Below, in pieces: positions 51,601 to 62,426 of a stretch of 64,000 nucleotides of DNA (the stretch's first letter is position 1; every line of letters begins with the position of its first letter). The stretch lies in contig JAUCEF010000017.1 of assembly GCA_033558025.1 (NCBI GenBank), positions 1,302,001 to 1,366,000 on the forward strand, read 5' to 3'. Below the pieces are notes generated by a model. It was given only the letters and a program-made list of their open reading frames with translations. It was not told where the DNA came from and did not search any database. The stretch is from Phytophthora sp. 'mugwort'. Taxonomy: Eukaryota; Oomycota; Peronosporomycetes; Peronosporales; Peronosporaceae. The position numbers were made by a program, and so were the translations under genes.

Positions 51601-53231
51601 TACCCGCACAATCCTTTTAGAAATAAGGTAGTTGAAAGTTGCGTCCTTCACCTTTCGGGTGTCATTCGCCGTGCAGAAACCAAATTGAGACTTCAGATAC
51701 ATCAGCATGTCGCCGTACAATCGTCGGTGTTCCCTTACTGCCCTTGTCAGCCTCGATAATGCACCGATAGTAGCATCCCGATCCAATGTACCTGTGCAAT
51801 CGAATGATAAGTGCCCTAATCGGACGCGTGCAACATATTGGGATGGCCCAACCATCCGCAACTCGCGCCGAAGCTGATTAAACATGTTGTCAGTCATAAA
51901 AGTCCATACATCGTACTACAAGGCAGGATACGCACCTTAAGTCCCGCTGTCAATTCAAAGTCCTTGCTCATGGTCGACAATGGCACAGTACGAACAGCAG
52001 TTGCTAGCTCTTCAAGCGATGACACGAGGTCAACGTGTGGACTAATCAAAGCTAAAAGATACGACCGGCCCTCATCAACACCAAAGGTCCTGGGTTTGGG
52101 AGCAGAGTTCACCTCACTCTGCTGAGATTGGGAAGGAGAAGGAGTCGGGATCAATACCGGAGCTTCAGTAGGCGTAGAGTTTTGTCTCGCAGCGCTAGTC
52201 TGTTCATGTCCACCACCATCGACGGCAAATGTCACTCGTTTCTTCGCAACTTTAACTGACGGACCCGACGAGGACAACAGCGAGCTTTTGGAACGCAGTA
52301 TGGAAGTTGTGCTTACCCGGATAGGAGGATTGCTGCTGTAGCAGTCGTTCTCAGGTTGCTCTGGGCTCATATCGACTGCCATGTCCTCCACCAGCTCCTT
52401 CCCAGTGGCATATTTGTCCACAGAACCTACCTCCTCTGCTTCTTCACTCTTGATCATCATATACCACTTCCGAAACTTGTCAGTAAACTGGAATGTCCTG
52501 TCCTCCATCAGAGTGTTTCTCGTATCGCCAGTCATAATCTTCACATACATCAGCAGTTTCTTAGCGGAGTGCAGCCGCTGCACGGCCAGTCGGTCCTGTT
52601 GAATGATTGTATCATAGCGCTTAACTAGTTGTTGGTGATGGGTCGTTATCTCGTCCACAACACGTAGCATGTGCCCTGGACTGCGTCCCTGTCTCGAATC
52701 TGGTTGCACCCATTTCCCCATCCGCACGAAGCGCAGCGCTACCGTCGGTTTAGTGGATCTGTCCTGCTCCTGCTTAATATGAACCCGTGCCCCCATAGTC
52801 GCCACGTCCTTGTGAAGTTGCTTGAGTTTCCGCGGGCAGAGGAGGAAATCCTGCACGTCCATACCGACCAAATAATCGTCTGGTTCGACGGTGCAAATGG
52901 GGATGGAGGGGGATCTGCCGGCCACTTCGTCCACAAATTCCATCGGGAACTGCGAAGGCTCGGTCTTTTGTACTTGGAACACGTGTGAGTTCATGAGCGC
53001 GGTTACCGAAAGCCCAAAATGCGAGGCCAGCTGTAGATTGGCCACTGGACCACGAGGCAGCGAGAAATGGACCTCGTAGGCGCTCCCCAGTGACAGCAGC
53101 TTCCGTGCGACGAGAGCGACCTCCGCGCGCCACAATCGCACACTCATGTCAAGAGCCAGAGTCTTGTTGGGCTCGAATTGAGGGGCCGAGACCCCCACGG
53201 TCTCCACCAACGGGCCCATAACTTCGTACAT
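48662..53231 (-). CDS. Large SPOC-domain protein with repeated dsRBM-like segments, 1404 aa
   Basis: Six exons: 53231-51936, 51873-51580, 51529-50774, 50701-50444, 50347-49481, 49405-48662, all GT-AG, phase 0. The C-terminus (about 1244-1397) fits a SPOC domain: [30 protein letters not shown] and [10 protein letters not shown] correspond to the G-x-L-x-LKN, RMRLE and FPPCEF blocks of Spen-type SPOC. SPOC domains bind phosphorylated tails of RNA polymerase II or corepressors. Upstream are several segments with a dsRBM-like beta-beta-beta-helix pattern (about 162-206, 445-478, 541-583, 793-826, 1083-1122, 1166-1217; for example FACGEGPT-like [18 protein letters not shown]). A recurring (L)MYxK motif and an acidic run (about 965-990) are also present. 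No RRM is seen. The 75-nt last intron contains no stop. The gene family is not otherwise recognised; a nuclear RNA-linked role is inferred. Confidence 0.72.
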
Positions 53232-53502
53232 GAATCAGCTTCGACACGTGCGAGTGCAGTGGAGGTGGCTGGTATTGCAAGAACTGATTTATTCGTAGAT
53301 GGAGGTAGTTAAGGCAACTTCAACAAACAATGGCCAAGAATACAGGATCGGGCGGTTGATAGCACTGGGGAGGGGGATTGCCTCTATGAGCGGGATCAAG
53401 CAAGAGCTTGGTATTTCACACAAACTTAGTGCCGATGCTCTAGCTGAGCACTGGTGATTGTTGCAGAGATTGTCAATTGTCTACATGTAGATCTCTTAAA
53501 CA
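53232..53502. other. Spacer between the SPOC gene start and the ARL2 3' end
   Basis: 271 bp, no gene or repeat seen. It must hold the promoter of the minus-strand SPOC gene and the ARL2 terminator. Confidence 0.4.
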
Positions 53503-54425
53503 CTATTCCATGAGGAATATGCGGCTGGCTACGTCGCCAACGAGCCAATCGATGCCGTCGACAAGACCGTCGCCAGTGACGGCGCTACAGGAAATGATAC
53601 TCCAGTGTCGGGTGGAAAACTGGGCCGACCGCAGACCCAATGCATCTGCAATTTCTGCGGAGGAAAGAGCACCAGGTAAATCCTGCTTGTTGGCGAAGAT
53701 CAGCAATGTAGCGCCCGCTAGTTTCTGGAAAGAGCGATCGCAACGAAGTAGGTGAGCGGGCTAGTGGGAACCATTGCCACAGAGGCCATTGATGCCACGC
53801 ACGCACCTCTTGTGTCAACAGACTCGTAAGTTCGCGCTTGCAGTCTTCAAGTCTCCGCCGGTCGGCGCTGTCTACCACCCACACGAGGCCATCCGTCTGT
53901 AGTTACACGCACAGACACACGGTCAGGTTGTTTATTGCGCACCTTCATGGCTCCCTCCAGCACATTTTAGCACGGACCTGCTCGAAGTAGTTCCTCCAAT
54001 ACGAGCGGATTGTCTGCTGGCCACCGACGTCCCATACATTCAACTTGAAGCTGCCGGTAACAGCAACCACATAACCTTGTGAGTCAATCTTCTCCGACGA
54101 GCACGAGAGAGCTGCGCGTCCATGAATAAACTGTGCACTGCTCACTTCTTGTATTCGAGCGTCTGGATGTCGAAGCCCAGCGTGGGGGAGATCTCAGTGA
54201 TGTCCTGGCCCATGAACTTCTTGAGGATCGTCGTCTTGCCGGCATTGTCCAGGCCTCTGGTGAGCCAAATCGAGCCATAGCGTCAGTAAACTCGTCCGAT
54301 CCAGTCAACATATGGGACCGTTCCCAGCCGGCAGGGCAACGATCGCGATGCGACACGCACAGCATGAGGACGCGGATCTCTTTCTCCTTCTCCTTGACCT
54401 TCTTGAGGATACTCAGCAGCCCCAT
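53503..54425 (-). CDS. ARL2: ADP-ribosylation factor-like GTPase ARL2, 186 aa
   Basis: Small GTPase that works with tubulin cofactor D and BART in tubulin folding and cilia-related traffic. Five exons: 54425-54361, 54256-54146, 54050-53978, 53896-53807, 53724-53503. Motifs: MGLLSILKK start, P-loop GLDNAGKTT, switch [55 protein letters not shown] and CSAVTGDGL. It lacks the Gly2 myristoylation context typical of ARFs apart from the MG start; in animals ARL2 is not myristoylated. The length equals the family norm of about 184. Confidence 0.95.
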
Positions 54426-54607
54426 CGCGCCTTGGTAGCCCCTCCGATGATCTCGCTTTGCAAATCCAATATTTACGACTGAATAGTAATTTATACTGCG
54501 ATATTTGCCTTACGAAGAGACACGAAACGACGCGAGGTTCTGCAAGTGGAAATGCAGTGCAGCTTTAGCGCAAGTCCGTCCAGTGAGCAGCAGTCATCGA
54601 TACAGCC
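54426..54607. promoter_or_regulatory. Divergent promoter of ARL2 and the 376-aa gene
   Basis: 182 bp between two start codons facing away from each other. No clear Inr or CCAAT element could be assigned. Confidence 0.45.
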
Positions 54608-55874
54608 ATGACCAAAGCTGTTCCACCCAGATGCTTACCGCTGTCGAAACGCGACGGCAACCAGGAGGATGCACACGCGCCGGAGCCCAGCAGTCGATCG
54701 TCGAAACTTTTTTATTTTCCTCTGCAGCAACAACAGTCTCCGGACTGGGATGAAGACGCAAAGACGACTAGAGACACATACAGACTAACATCACTAGTAG
54801 ATCTTCTAGATCTGGAACTAGATTTGGTCCTCCCCGCGACAGCGACCCCAGCTCCGATGAGTAACCAACTGGCCACGTCTGCACCGCGGGAAGAGGAGCT
54901 GGAGACCGACATCGATGATGTTTCGTTGGAGCTCCTGGTGAGTACAAAGGACAACCATACCGACTCGTTGACCACAGCTCACCCCCAATCGGATATTATG
55001 CTGCAACAGGCAATGCAAAGTCCACATGGCGAAAGAGAGAACCAACAGTGGCAAGAAGAACAAAACATGAACGCCATCCCAAGCCCAGCCCCAGTTCGAC
55101 CAGAGCATTCTCCACGACGCAAGATGAATAAGACGTCGGCTGCTATGAAACCCATGTCGCTAAATATCGTCTCGCCGACGGCATTTGTCCTATCGTTCCC
55201 ACCATCTTCCACCCAGTCCTGTACAGATGATGACTACGGTTTGGCTTCTCCGATGGCGTTACCAGACACGCCTTCACAGACTCGACCAGGGATAACTTTG
55301 GCTTGGGATCTAGAACCAACTTCCCCTACTTTTGAAGTTGTACGCACAAGAGGAGAAGATTTTTGTCGTCGTGCTCAATCCAAGAGCGTCCAAAGACCAG
55401 AACGCCGAGCCTCAGCAGTTTCGCTTGCGGCCAGATCTGCTACACCAAACCCACGAAGCTACAGAAACTGTGTACCGGAGACAGCTACGCCAAGAAGAAC
55501 AAGATCCTCGCTCTCCACATTACCGGAAGTTCGAGGGAAGGCCAGACACGGCGGGATCTACTCGTTGCTATTGAAGAACAAATCTGTGAAGCAGGAGCCA
55601 GTCCTCATTGAAGACGCACACAACCCCGAACGTAAGCTGGCTTCATTGAGCAACTACATGTACATTGTAGCACTATCCACCTGACTTAGAAATTATTGTT
55701 TTAGAATTAGCGGCCCCATCTGTATCCAAGGTGAGTGCGTACATTTATTAGCATCAGTTCTGGGACGATAAGTCTGACGCAAAATGTTTTCAGATCTCAC
55801 CCCCACGCTCGTTCGGCAAACAGAAGCACGGAGGTATCTACAAGATGCTTCGAACGAGTCATGGGCCTCGTTAA
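54608..55874 (+). CDS. Unrecognised 376-aa protein with two HGGIY motifs
   Basis: No family recognised. Three exons are proposed: 54608-55631, 55705-55730 and 55794-55874. The donors GTAAGC and GTGAGT are canonical, and all joins are in frame. The protein is mostly low complexity: Ser/Thr/Pro-rich, with DLLDLELDL and an acidic patch DDVSLELL near residues 70-110. Two similar short motifs close it: GKARHGGIYSLLLKNKS near residue 315 and GKQKHGGIYKMLRTSHGPR at the C-terminus. Without the last two exons the frame would end in MYIVALST, which removes the second motif. Likely a disordered regulatory protein. Confidence 0.6.
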
Positions 55875-56064
55875 TCCTCTTGCGAATCAAAATCCTCTCC
55901 AAGGAAATAAACAGCGTTTGCCATTGGCCGAGTTGTGGTAAAGTCTTGAGAGGAGGCATGTTGTGACTAAAGGAAACTTAATGCAAACTAGTAGTAGGTT
56001 GATTGCTTTCAGGTGGATTTTTCCGAGTAGCTACAATCATTACAGTAAATTAGTCTTGTATTTT

Positions 56065-56078
56065 GCATTCGCCAATCC
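56065..56078 (+). promoter_or_regulatory. Possible Inr-like element upstream of CHMP5
   Basis: GCATTCGCCAATCC resembles the oomycete initiator core (TCATTCNNCAATTT) with mismatches. It ends 8 bp before the CHMP5 ATG at 56087. The match is partial, so this is only a suggestion. Confidence 0.3.
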
Positions 56079-56086
56079 TACACAAG

Positions 56087-57098
56087 ATGAACCGCATTTT
56101 CGGCAAGAAGAAACCCGAGGCGCCACCCGTCAACGTTTCTGATGTGGGGGGCAAAGTGGATGCGCGGGTCACCGACCTGGACTTGAAGGTGCGTGGTTGT
56201 CGCTCTGGCCACGCGGTCGCGTGGGAGGCACTATGGATGCTGACTTGTTGCCGCCACAGATCGAGAAGCTGGACCAGGAGCTCCGCAAGTATCGCGAGCA
56301 GATGAAGAAGACACGGGCCCCAGCCGTCAACGCAATCAAGCAGAGAGCCATGCAGACGCTGAAGCGCAAGAAAATGTTTGAGGCGCAGCGTGACAAGTTG
56401 CAGGCTCAGTCTTTTAATATTGAGCAGGTGCGGTGGGCTCTTGTCGGGAACGGTGCCAATTGAGCGAGGCACTGATACAGTATGCATGCTATGGTCGCGC
56501 TCCGACGTGTAGGCGGCGTTTGCCATCGATACATCAAGGGATACGATTTCTACGGTGGCCGCCATGAAAAGTGCAGCAGTGCAGCTGAAGGCTGAGACCA
56601 AGAAAATTAACATCTCGGAGCTAGAGGTAGGTGTACTGGCACATGAAGGTGGGCTATTGGGTTGCTCACATATTCTGTGTACTTTTGTGCGATGCAGGAT
56701 GTGCAAGATGACATGGCCGACCTCATGGAGGACATGAACGAGATTCAAGAGCTCATGGGTCGCTCCTACGGGTATGGACACTGCGAAATCTTAACATGAC
56801 AGTGCTGCAACTACAAAGGCGTATCTAACTGTTCGACGCTCATTTGATGCTACTTCCGTTACCATCTCTGCGTGACAGTATCGGTGATGAAATCGACGAG
56901 GACGAGCTGGAAGCGGAACTGGATGGGCTGGAAGAAGAGTGGGCCGAGGAGGAGGCGCTTGGGGAGGGCGCGGAGGCGCCGCCATCCTACTTGACGCCGG
57001 CTCAGCAACACGAGCTGCCTGCTGCACCCTCGGGCGCCTTAGATTCAGGCCGTGCCACAGACGAGTTTGGTTTACCTGTAGCGTCGTACTCGACGTAA
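56087..57098 (+). CDS. CHMP5: ESCRT-III subunit CHMP5/Vps60, 225 aa
   Basis: Late-acting ESCRT-III protein that recruits LIP5/Vta1 to activate Vps4. Five exons: 56087-56188, 56260-56427, 56513-56626, 56698-56771, 56879-57098. Family landmarks: MNRIFGKKKPEAPP start, EKLDQELRKYREQMKKTR, LKRKKMFEAQRDKLQAQSFN, DDMADLMEDMNEIQELMGRS, DEDELEAELDGL and the C-terminal DEFGLPVAS. The length matches human CHMP5 (219). Confidence 0.95.
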
Positions 57099-57603
57099 TG
57101 CTGAGACGCTTGCGTACAAGTTAGCCAACGCGAGCCATGCATAATAAGGGAGAACTAACGGAGAATATAGTCTAGCACCTGCACCACCAGCCACCCATGG
57201 GATCTCGTATCGTTAATGGCAGGCAAGCAAACGTTGGATCGTGGCCACGCACTTGTCAAATAGAATAGATGGGTACACGCCACGGACGTCGCGTCATTTC
57301 GAGCCACGCGATTGGCCGAGCATAGACAGCCAATCGTTTCTCAAAATCAAGTTTGGCGGGTACAGAACGATTAAAGAAGGGTATGTGTTCTAGAAGTACT
57401 GCTACCTTGAAATCCGTATTCAAATTGTTTCACCCAAATATCAGAATTCACATCCGATGAGGTTTTAATAGTTCTGAGGTTTATCCGTCTGGGCGACCAC
57501 GCATCTGCTGGCTCATTTTGGTATTGGTGGTTTTGCCGCACAGCTCTTTCGCCCGTTCAGATTTCAAGTAGCAGTTCACGCACGCGCATACAACACAGCA
57601 GCC
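57099..57603 (+). promoter_or_regulatory. Promoter region of ABCF2 (505 bp, no gene)
   Basis: No coding sequence or repeat seen. It holds an inverted pair of CCAAT boxes (ATTGG at 57311-57315 and CCAAT at 57330-57334) and, closer to the gene, an Inr-like element. Confidence 0.5.
57511..57526 (+). promoter_or_regulatory. Oomycete Inr-like element of ABCF2
   Basis: GCTCATTTTGGTATTG matches the known oomycete initiator consensus GCTCATTYYNCAWTTT through its first ten bases and loosely after that. It lies 93 bp upstream of the ATG, a normal place for a transcription start. Confidence 0.5.
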
Positions 57604-59448
57604 ATGGCTCGTGAGAAGAAGGAACCGCGTGTAAAGAAGGAGCGTAAGGGCAAGAAGGAGTCGCGCAAGAAGGCGGCTGATGAGAAGAAGGCGGCTGAGA
57701 AGGCCGAGGCGCTCGAGAACATGTCACACGCTGACCGCCTCGCCGAAGAGGGCATCATTGCCACCTGCTCGCACAACGTGCGCTCTGTTCACAGGAACTT
57801 CAAGGATATTAACGTGCTCAACTTCAGCATTACGTACTTCGGTAAGGTGCTCATGGAGGAGTGCGACATCTCGCTCAATTTTGGCCGCCGTTACGGTCTC
57901 ATTGGTCGCAATGGCTCCGGTAAATCCACCTTCATGAACGTCCTGGGCGCGCGCGGCATCCCCATTCCGGAGAGCATCGACATCTACCACCTTAAGCATG
58001 AAATCGAAGCCAGCGACATGACGGCGCTTGAAGCCGTGCTCTCGGTCGACGAGGAGCGCAGCAAGCTCCAGGCTGAGGCCGACGAGCTCTCGGAGAAGAT
58101 GACCGACGACTCCATCAGCGAGGAGGACAGCGAGGCCATTTCCGATCGCCTCACCGACCTATACGAGCGTCTGGACGACATGGACGCTGCTACGGCTGAG
58201 GTCCGTGCTCGCCAGATTCTTTCCGGTCTGACGTTTTCAGACGCCATGATGGACAAGAAGACCAAGGAATTCTCTGGTGGTTGGCGTATGCGTATCGCGC
58301 TGGCCCGTGCTCTATTCATCCAGCCGACGCTGTTGCTGCTCGATGAGCCGACGAACCACTTGGACATGGAAGCCGTCGTCTGGCTTGAGGACTATTTGTC
58401 CAAGTGGAAGAAGATTCTGCTCATGATTTCGCACTCACAGGAGTTTATGAACGAAGTCTGCACGAACATTATCGACCTCACCAATAAAAAGCTCGAGTAC
58501 TACAACGGTAACTACGACACATACGTGCGTACGAAGGCTGAAAAGGAGGAGAACCAGATGAAGCGTTACAATTGGGAGCAGGAGCAGATCAAGCACATGA
58601 AGGAGTATATTGCCAAGTTCGGTCACGGTTCCGCTAAGCTTGCTCGCCAGGCCCAGAGTAAGGAGAAGACGCTGGCTAAAATGGTGCGCGATGGACTAAC
58701 TGAGCGGGTCGATAAGGAGTCATTTGGTGACTTCAAGTTCCCGAACCCAGAGCCTCTGCCGCCTCCTGTGCTTATGTTTCAGAACGTGGCATTCGGTTAC
58801 CCGAACTGCCCTTTGCTATACTCTGGCGTCGAGATGGGTCTGGATCTGGACTCACGTGTCGCCCTAGTTGGTGCTAATGGTACGGGCAAGACCACACTGC
58901 TGAAGCTGATCACAGGCGACCTGGTGCCTGTTGCAGGCAACGTCCGGCCACACAGCAAACTGCGTATTGCTCGTTTCAGCCAGCACTTCGTCGATGTCCT
59001 GGACCTGACCCAGGCGCCGCTCGAGTACTTCCGTTCTCTCTTCCAGACCAAGTCAGTCGAAGAAGTGCGAAGCTACCTGGGCCGCTACGGCATCACGGGT
59101 GATGTGCAGACACAGGTTATGGGCCAGCTGTCTGACGGACAGAAGAGTCGTGTCGTGTTTGCGTACATGGCCCAGCAGAATGCTCACATGCTGCTGCTTG
59201 ATGAGCCTACGAACCACTTGGATATGGAGTCCATCGATGCATTGGCCCGCGCCATCAACAACTTCAAGGGTGGCATGTTGCTAGTAAGTCACGACATGCG
59301 ATTGATTTCCCAGGTTGCCAAGGAGATTTGGCTTGTGGAAAACCAGTCGATTCGAGTGTACCAGGGCGAGATTTCGGACTTCAAGATGCGCGTGCGTAAG
59401 CAGCTGAAGCTGGCAGACAAGGAACCCGTCAAAGCTGCCGACGAGTAA
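57604..59448 (+). CDS. ABCF2: ABC-F ATPase ABCF2/ARB1, 614 aa
   Basis: Soluble twin-cassette ATPase required for ribosome biogenesis (Arb1 in yeast); it has no membrane segments. Residues 1-40 are a basic lysine-rich tail. First cassette: Walker A GRNGSGKST (about 101-109), signature SGGWRMR (about 224), Walker B LLLLDEPTNHLD (about 243). The ABC-F linker has YVRTKAEKEENQMKRYNWEQ and FGHGSAKLARQAQSKEKTL. Second cassette: GANGTGKTT (about 422), LSDGQKS (about 508), LLLDEPTNHLD (about 534). The linker block YGNYDxYV and HGSAKLARQAQSKEKTL is specific for ABCF2 rather than ABCF1 or ABCF3. Intronless, codon-biased towards C/G ends, consistent with strong expression. Confidence 0.96.
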   Translation: MAREKKEPRVKKERKGKKESRKKAADEKKAAEKAEALENMSHADRLAEEGIIATCSHNVRSVHRNFKDINVLNFSITYFGKVLMEECDISLNFGRRYGLIGRNGSGKSTFMNVLGARGIPIPESIDIYHLKHEIEASDMTALEAVLSVDEERSKLQAEADELSEKMTDDSISEEDSEAISDRLTDLYERLDDMDAATAEVRARQILSGLTFSDAMMDKKTKEFSGGWRMRIALARALFIQPTLLLLDEPTNHLDMEAVVWLEDYLSKWKKILLMISHSQEFMNEVCTNIIDLTNKKLEYYNGNYDTYVRTKAEKEENQMKRYNWEQEQIKHMKEYIAKFGHGSAKLARQAQSKEKTLAKMVRDGLTERVDKESFGDFKFPNPEPLPPPVLMFQNVAFGYPNCPLLYSGVEMGLDLDSRVALVGANGTGKTTLLKLITGDLVPVAGNVRPHSKLRIARFSQHFVDVLDLTQAPLEYFRSLFQTKSVEEVRSYLGRYGITGDVQTQVMGQLSDGQKSRVVFAYMAQQNAHMLLLDEPTNHLDMESIDALARAINNFKGGMLLVSHDMRLISQVAKEIWLVENQSIRVYQGEISDFKMRVRKQLKLADKEPVKAADE

Positions 59449-59595
59449 GTGCTTTCGACAGTCTGATCGTTCATTAGATGATGAACGCGCCGTTCTGTTC
59501 ATATTTGATTTCTCTGCCGAATGAAAAAAGCATAGATTGGAAAATCTCACGTTGACTCTTGATGAAATACCTTTATGGGTTAGTACTAGGTTGTG

Positions 59596-61491
59596 CTAGT
59601 TATCGTCTGCTTGGTTGTTGTCCTCGTGGCAGTCTGCACCAAACTCATGAGTAGTGAGTCCATCGTGGTCGAGGCTGCTGAGTCTAAAAGCACCACTCGG
59701 GCAATGGGCAATGGAATTGCTGTTGCTAGATTGGTCGCCTTCGTCGTCTGTATCGTCCTCATCGCGATCCTGGGACCTTGACCCACTGGGCAGACGGCTG
59801 ATCCAGGACGTTCGACTGCCATTGTGCCTTCGAATCAACTGCTGGCGCTGATTTCTGTCGGCGTTCCTTGCCCGATTGAAGAAGCGTAAGCGCTGGTTAT
59901 CCACGAGCACGCAGCCACAACTAGCATCGTCACCTAAACCATGGTCCTTGGACGTCGAGAACACAGTGATCACACGCGCCGAATTACTGAAGGATAGGCC
60001 CTCACGAACCGCCTCATGAGCTCGCAAGATGCGAGAGAAACCATATTGCCCAAGGAACTTGTCTATTGCTCGAGACCCAAAACGTACCGCAACACCACCG
60101 CGTGGGCTCTTGCCGAACCCCCGCGAGTCTAATCTCCAGTTGTTAGCCCGTTCATTTCTCTCCAAAGACTCCTCGTTTCGAACAGGGTCACCCCAGATCA
60201 TGTCCGCGATCATGGACAGCTGCGGTTTATCAGCATAGTACGCAATGTCCAAGGTATCGAGCGATGCGGCGGTTGGCAATTGAGCGATTGCATCAAGAAG
60301 GTCCTCGCTTCCTTCAGTCGGACGAGGAATTCCACCGTGCACACAGAAAATATCGTTGTCGATGACCGCAGCGACAGGTAAACGATCAAATGCCTTGTTG
60401 AGCTCATGCCAGACGACAGCACCCTCACTTGCACCAAAGCGTGTCTTGCATTGCGCAAGTAAACAGCCCGATCCATACTGGGCCTCAAGGCCATTGACAG
60501 CACGTGTTTCGTGATTGCCTCGCAGCAAGAAAATCTTTCCTGGATAGAGCAGTTTGTGCGCGAAGAGGTAGGCCGCACACTCAAGAGACGAGCTTCCGCG
60601 GTCTACATAGTCACCAAGGAAGAGGAAGGTACCCGCGGTGAGTTCCAGCCCGAGATGCCAAATATTATCCGCAAAGAAGCGCAAGTCTGTCCAGTTGCCA
60701 TGCACGTCGCCGAAGACATACACTGGACTAGGTAGATGCAAGCAACGAGCTTCACGCTCGAGTAATGCACCAACCTGAACACTTAGCTCCACGAGGTCAG
60801 CACTAAACTGGAATGAACACAAAAAAGGCTGAGACATCGTCATGGGATCTGTCAGTGCTGCGAGCACTCGTCGTGCAATTGCAATTCCTCCAGTAGCAGG
60901 AATAGGAAAAGGTCGTAGAGATTGCAGCACTTGGGCTGACTTGAGACTCCCCAAGCGATCGATTCGTCCAGAAGGTTTCACCCCCGAGTCTGTGATTGAG
61001 TATACCGTCGGAACGAGAGTATGCGGGGATGATGACGTCGTTTCCGTCGTAGAGAGTGCTTGATAGGGCGATGCAGACGGAGCTATGGAACCACCGATTG
61101 TGGTTTTTGGAGGCGTCGAGTGGCCTAAAGACATCGACGAGGTGAGCTGCTGCTTGAGAAATGCGATCTCCTTGTCCGTCTCTAATTTCAAGGCAGTATA
61201 TGAGTCACGAAGTTTCTACACACAGGAGCCAAGGTGTTAGTTTACAGATCAACCCCGGCAAATAATATCACGCACCTGAAATTCTCGCGTGTTCTGCTCT
61301 TCACGAATAAAACAGGCTTGGGTGCAGCACTTCAGCGATGAGTTTCCTCCTGGAGACGAAGTAGCTGGTGGGTTGCTCAGCTGGGACCTGTTCTGGCCGT
61401 GCTGCTGATGAAGATGGTCTCCGAGGCTGCAGCTCATCTTACCGTAGTTCAAGCCGTAGACCTGAGGATTGCTGAAAAAGGTGGTGACCAC
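59596..61491 (-). CDS. PPP-family Ser/Thr phosphatase with long N-terminal extension, 611 aa
   Basis: Two exons: 61491-61276 and 61215-59596. The N-terminal 200 residues are Ser/Thr-rich with a short coiled-coil-like run (KLETDKEIAFLKQQL). The metallophosphatase core carries all signature motifs: GDVHGN (about 241), GDYVDRG (about 273), RGNHETR (about 304), CVHGGIPRP, SMIADMIWGDP and ILRAHEAVREG. The C-terminus is an acidic, disordered tail of about 100 residues (DRDEDDTDDEGDQ). It is closer to PP1-like enzymes than to PP2B but does not fit a standard subfamily, as is common in protists. A second ATG at 61437 could also be the start. Confidence 0.88.
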
Positions 61492-61631
61492 AAGGTACGA
61501 CGATGGCTAGTGGCAGCTCGATGCGTGTCCGTAACTGCATGACATGTACTGCACCGGAAATAGACGCATAGGATGTAACCACAGGGTAACCTGCCATTCT
61601 GCCAAAAAGATCGCAAAAATTGGGCCAAGAT

Positions 61632-62426
61632 ATGCGGTGGCCCCTTGTGCTGCTTTTCAGCTTCCTTCTTCTTGCTAACTTACCTCATCTGGGATGGGGA
61701 CGAGCGAGGACGATCGACTATGACGCTCTGGAGACAGCGTGGGAAGCCGGGGACGACGAACAGGAGCTGCGCACGGAGGGAGACGAACACTATCGACAGC
61801 TTGTAGATAAGTGAGTGAGTGTATTAACCAAATGAAAGCTAGAACAACGATGAGGGTACTTACTTCTTTGGTATTTTCTGCTTTTTCTTCAGGAACGAAG
61901 AGGAGGCGAAGGCGCTTGGACCCCAAATGATATTCGTGACAATGAAGCACAAGCTCGTTGACCCCCTTCCTGATGTAGCATCACGATGGAAAGAGGTAAG
62001 CGAGGTAACAGCTTTTATGACAGTAAAGTGTTTATCCATTCATTCTGTTGCTTGCTGCAGATGTTGTGGAATGGAGGAGTCGAGGTGAACATTTACGAAG
62101 TGGCTGACTCAAAATTGCTCGTTGGGCTGCAAAAGGGGATTTTCGTCAACGATGTCATCAAATTCCTTGATGAACAGCACGATGTGAAGGAGTACGAGTG
62201 GAATGGCAAAATACTCTCAAAGGAAAGCCACCGACATCATCACAAACATCACAACAAGGGAACTACAAAGCTCCAACGAACAAAAGCGAAGAGAGGGACC
62301 AAAGGCTCGAAGCTCAGTAAGCACGTACACGCGAACACGAAACGCCCCCAGCAAGCACCCGCTCGAACTGCGTCTGCTGAAGATTCTGCACGTTCAAAGA
62401 CGTCCGAAAAGCAATATGAACGATGA
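61632..62426 (+). CDS. MESD: MESD-like ER chaperone, about 215 aa
   Basis: In animals MESD helps fold the beta-propellers of LDL-receptor-related proteins. Exons: 61632-61810, 61893-61995, 62061-62426. A clear signal peptide (MRWPLVLLFSFLLLANLPHL) is followed by DYDALETAWEAGD (family DMxxLxxQWExDD), IFVTMKHKLVDP (family MMFVTV) and RWKEMLWNGGVEVNIYEVAD. FVNDVIKFLDEQ and EWNGKILSKES come next. The tail is basic (KHHNKGTTKLQRTKAKR). Read through, the protein ends KQYER without a retention signal. A 58-nt GT-AG intron (62325-62382) would change the end to NMNDEL, a HDEL/KDEL-like signal expected of this family. It shares a 140-bp divergent promoter with the phosphatase. Confidence 0.85.

Noticed and set aside
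54712..55212. Minus-strand frames opposite the 376-aa gene
   Set aside because: They lack splice-consistent structure and their composition mirrors the Ser/Pro codons of the plus-strand gene.
59593..59781. Hydrophobic small frame (MLVIVCLVVVLVAVCTKLMS) on the plus strand
   Set aside because: Antisense of the acidic, Asn/Asp-rich tail of the phosphatase.
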